A stretch of DNA of 47,085 nt from Ramazzottius varieornatus (Eukaryota > Tardigrada > Eutardigrada > Parachela > Ramazzottiidae): the NCBI GenBank assembly GCA_001949185.1, contig BDGG01000002.1, positions 705,302 through 752,386 on the forward strand, written 5' to 3'. The position numbers and the translations under genes were made by a program. This document shows positions 44,401 through 47,085 of this stretch, in pieces. Below the pieces are notes generated by a model, which was not told the origin of the DNA, did not search any database, and saw only the letters and a list, made by a program, of their open reading frames with translations. Position 1 is the stretch's first letter; each line of letters begins with the position of its first letter.

Positions 44401-47085
44401 GTATTTTTATAGCCCACATTGTCTTCGACGACGCATTCGAAGCGGGTCCTACGGACGCCTTGCACAACGGCCCGGACAACCGACTCATGAACCGTTTCGT
44501 CCGTCAGCTTCTGGACGTGATCGACAAGGCGGCCAGTGCGGTCCACCAGTGTAACGTCTACCTGCGACCACCCAGGAAGATCCCCACGCCCTATGGAGGA
44601 AGACTGGTCTGGACCATGCCAGGCAAAAACACGCTGGTGGTCCACTTGAAGGACACATCGAAAATTCGCCAACGGAAACGCTGGAGTCAGGTGCGTAATC
44701 AACTCAATCAGTCGGCATTTGACAAGCAGTCGCTCGATATTGCCTTTCTTCCACGATTATTCAGCAGTTTTATTTTTTTTTGGTTTAGGTCATGTGTTGG
44801 TATTACCTGCTGGGTCATCGTCTGATGGACCAAGAAATGGACACAGCCCGCAAAGACGTCATCGCGGAGAACACATACATTCTGACCCTGGACGGCGACA
44901 TTGACTTTATGCCGCACGCTGTGCAGCTGCTGGTCGACCTGATGAAGAAGAACGCCAAAGTGGGCGCGGCTTGTGGCCGCATCCATCCCACCGGCGGCGG
45001 CCCCATGGTCTGGTACCAAAAGTTTGAGTACGCCATCGGCCATTGGCTTCAAAAAGCCACGGAACACATGATCGGCTGTGTACTATGCTCGCCGGGATGC
45101 TTCAGCATCTTCCGCGCCAAGTCTCTAATGGACGACAACGTCATGAAGCGGTACACGCAAAAGTCGGAGAAGGCCGACAACTATGTCCAATTCGATCAAG
45201 GTAAAATAACACCGACCGACCACGTTGATTTGCCATAAATAAATCTATACCAATTGGTTTTCTCCTCAGGCGAAGATCGGTGGTTGTGTACGCTGCTACT
45301 GCAGCGTGGCTACCGCGTGGAGTACTGCGCGGCTTCGGACGCCTACACCCACGCACCAGAAGGTTTCGACGAGTTCTTCAACCAGCGTCGCCGCTGGATC
45401 CCCTCGACGTTGGCCAACATTTGGGACCTCTTGTACCACTATCGGCAGACGGTCAAGACCAACGACAACATTTCCATCCTGTATATTCTGTACCAAGCAG
45501 CCATGATGCTGGGCACGGTGGTGTCGGCCGGCACCATCTTCCTGATGATTTGCGGGGCCATGGTGGCCGCCTTCAAGATTGACAACTGGACGTCGTTCAT
45601 GGCCAACGCCACACCCATCGTTCTCTTCATCATCTGCTGCTTCCTTTGCACACCGAAAATCCAACTCCTCTTCGCCAAAATCCTTTCGGGTAATTTGGCC
45701 GCGTTTAACCATCTCAGTACAGTCGATATACTACTGTAGAAAAATGTCCGGCTCGATTTCGAGTGGCGCACATTATCAGCTAGCAACGCTTAGAAGGCGC
45801 GCCACCTGGGAAAACATGACAAAATCGACAGGATGGTTTTTCCAAGTGGCGCACGCGTACAGCAGATGACACCGAAATGTGCACCGCTCTGGGAAAAAAA
45901 GCAAGGGTGTCGGACTTGTCTGCCGAGTTGGCCTATGGAACTGCAACCGCTTTAGCTGCGCCCGATTGAGAGATCATACTGACTAAACTATCTAATTCTT
46001 TGACAGGAGCGTATGCCATGCTGATGATGGCGGTAGCAGTGGGTACCGCCATCCAGATCAAGGACGATGGTATAGCGTCGCCGGGCACCATCTTTATGAT
46101 TGCGCTGGTGGGCACCTTCTTCCTAGCCGCCTGCCTCCATCCCCAAGAGTTCCTGTGCATCATCCACGGCCTGCAATACTTTCTGGCCATCCCGGCCATG
46201 TACCTACTGCTGATGATTTACTCCCTGACCAACCTGAACATTGTGACCTGGGGTACACGGGAGACCTACACGGGTCACAGTGACGCCGTGGTGGCCGACA
46301 AGCCGCAAAAGACGGGTATGATCTTCAACTGGTGGCGCCGCCAACACAACCCCGGTGAAGTGGCCGAGCAGGAGGATGGCAACGTCACCTTTGGCTGTGG
46401 CAACCTGTGCAAGTTCATGTTTTGCATGCACCAAAAGGCCGAGTCGGAGAAGACGCAGGTGCTGTGTCAGGGCATCGAGGAGCTCAAGTTAAAGATGGAA
46501 CAGATTGATCGGAGGTTGAGGGCCGATATGGAGCCGCAGTACATTATGGACTATCGCGCCATGGCCAACATGGGCACGTTGGAACGTAACCAACGGATGA
46601 ACTTCCCTAGGAACCAAGCACCCATGACCATGGTGCCGACCAACCCATTACATCCTTCCTGGTTGGATGATCGTGCTTTACGGCTGGCCGAGAGCGACTA
46701 CTTGACGGGCAATGAACAAGCTTTCTGGAACGGCCTCATTATCAAGTAAAACAAAAGTTGCTCATCACAAAGGCCATCGCATAAATCTGTGCCAGTCACA
46801 CGTCAAAAGCCCGACAAAGAAGAAGGCCAAGACCGTATTCTGCCATGTGGCGCACGCTTCCAGTGTTATGGGCTGCAAGCGTCCGTCACTTGGAACACTG
46901 ATTTGGTCGGGTTGTTTGTCGAGCTCCCACTTCATGTCCACGGCTCGAAAACTGGAAGCTGTCTAAATACGTTATTCTCCTTGACTGATTGACCGATCGT
47001 ATGGTCTAAGCATTTTGCTTTATTTGTCCAGGTATCTGCATCCACTGGAACATAACGACGAAGAGCGCGACCGCGTCTCGCGCGA
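38419..47085 (+). CDS. Chitin synthase, partial at the right edge
   Basis: This is a membrane glycosyltransferase (family GT2) that polymerises UDP-GlcNAc into chitin. Twelve coding exons are in the window: 38419-38625, 40956-41134, 41711-41937, 42008-42159, 42436-43403, 43672-43765, 43833-44106, 44413-44690, 44789-45200, 45270-45689, 46007-46745 and 47032 to the edge. All eleven joins keep phase, giving about 1334 residues before the cut. The order is: a hydrophilic N-terminus with GWDVFRSVPNAVE; N-terminal helices (LHTIGLGTLFFQVLPSLDAV); the catalytic core with CATMWHETTSEMMQVLKS, LTLDGDIDF, GEDRWLC and QRRRW; a helix cluster with the WGTRE signature; and a coiled coil (GIEELKLKMEQIDRRL) as in arthropod CHS1-type enzymes. 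The first two exons are assigned by phase and position, not by family match, and are less certain. Eight hairpin arrays lie in its introns. Confidence 0.95.
38895..39070. repeat. Hairpin array, two units (chitin synthase intron 1)
   Basis: It begins with the terminus gggagctcggcaaacaaact at about 38901. Units lie at about 38935-38985 and 39001-39058. It is the first of three arrays in this 2.3-kb intron. Confidence 0.8.
39705..39875. repeat. Hairpin array, two units (chitin synthase intron 1)
   Basis: Units lie at about 39727-39783 and 39811-39868, joined by ttcaaactcgacaagatcg. The second has paired changes in both arms (ggcgcgct and agcgcgcc). Confidence 0.8.
40340..40560. repeat. Hairpin array, two units (chitin synthase intron 1)
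   Basis: Units lie at about 40383-40440 and 40470-40535. It ends with the terminus gtctgtcgagctcccaaac near 40555. Confidence 0.8.
41335..41635. repeat. Hairpin array, two full units and one half (chitin synthase intron 2)
   Basis: A right half-unit at about 41400-41430, then units at 41455-41513 and 41533-41592. The last has arms caagtggcccac and gtgggccacttg, a matched double change from the consensus. Confidence 0.78.
43410..43600. repeat. Hairpin array, two units (chitin synthase intron 5)
   Basis: Units lie at about 43428-43482 and 43508-43565. The array begins only about ten bases after the donor and ends with ttgtcgagcttccaaa near 43600. Confidence 0.8.
44160..44345. repeat. Hairpin array, two units (chitin synthase intron 7)
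   Basis: Units lie at about 44185-44238 and 44265-44320. The right arms (gtgcgccacttg) are better kept than the left ones. Confidence 0.75.
45740..45935. repeat. Hairpin array, two units (chitin synthase intron 10)
   Basis: Units lie at about 45758-45813 and 45838-45895, joined by acatgacaaaatcgacagg. The right flank contains cttgtctgccgagttggcc, a worn terminus. Confidence 0.78.
46825..46930. repeat. Single hairpin unit (chitin synthase intron 11)
   Basis: One palindrome at about 46840-46897, followed by the terminus ttgtttgtcgagctcccac near 46927. Confidence 0.78.

Overview
The window reads as nuclear DNA of a small invertebrate animal. It holds many intron-split genes on both strands, with GT-AG introns mostly of 40-600 bases, one eukaryotic tRNA gene, and a chitin synthase with the coiled coil seen in arthropod-type enzymes. 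That suggests an ecdysozoan with a fairly compact genome. A tardigrade would fit, but the sequence alone does not settle it. Gene models below were built by hand from splice sites, reading phase and family similarity. Most close into an exact multiple of three.

Left part (1-16.5 kb, all minus strand): an MFSD1-like transporter (1612 to about 4490); a secreted animal haem peroxidase of 15 exons (5173-8903) whose distal histidine and catalytic arginine lie on microexons; a broken fatty-acid-binding-protein (FABP) copy (11353-11748) next to an intact FABP gene (12691-13276); an unrecognised coding fragment near 14.05-14.47 kb; and the splicing-associated RP9/PAP-1 homologue (14696-16471).

Middle (16.6-23.4 kb): a tRNA-Glu(CTC) gene; MMACHC, the cobalamin-processing enzyme; MRPL46 on the opposite strand, tail to tail with MMACHC and carrying a GC-AG intron; a three-finger KLF transcription factor; and TYW5, the JmjC hydroxylase of tRNA wybutosine synthesis.

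Right part (23.4-47.1 kb): a hAT transposase remnant with nested palindromes; a decayed pogo/Tigger-like transposon with intact ends; a four-exon coiled-coil protein of unknown function; a cytosolic sulfotransferase; a 2.5-kb DDE transposon with near-identical 150-bp inverted ends and an intact 561-codon transposase; a small secreted eight-cysteine protein; and a chitin synthase that begins at 38419 and runs off the right edge.

The most striking signal is not a gene. About 40 copies of a roughly 55-bp imperfect palindrome, with arms close to AAGTGGCGCACGCTTTCAGC, occur at 21 loci. They come as arrays of one, two or three hairpins joined by a conserved linker, and some arrays end in a shared terminal motif. 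Nearly all lie inside introns, and eight loci lie inside chitin synthase. They look like a modular, non-autonomous element family. At least five other unrelated inverted-repeat elements are also present.
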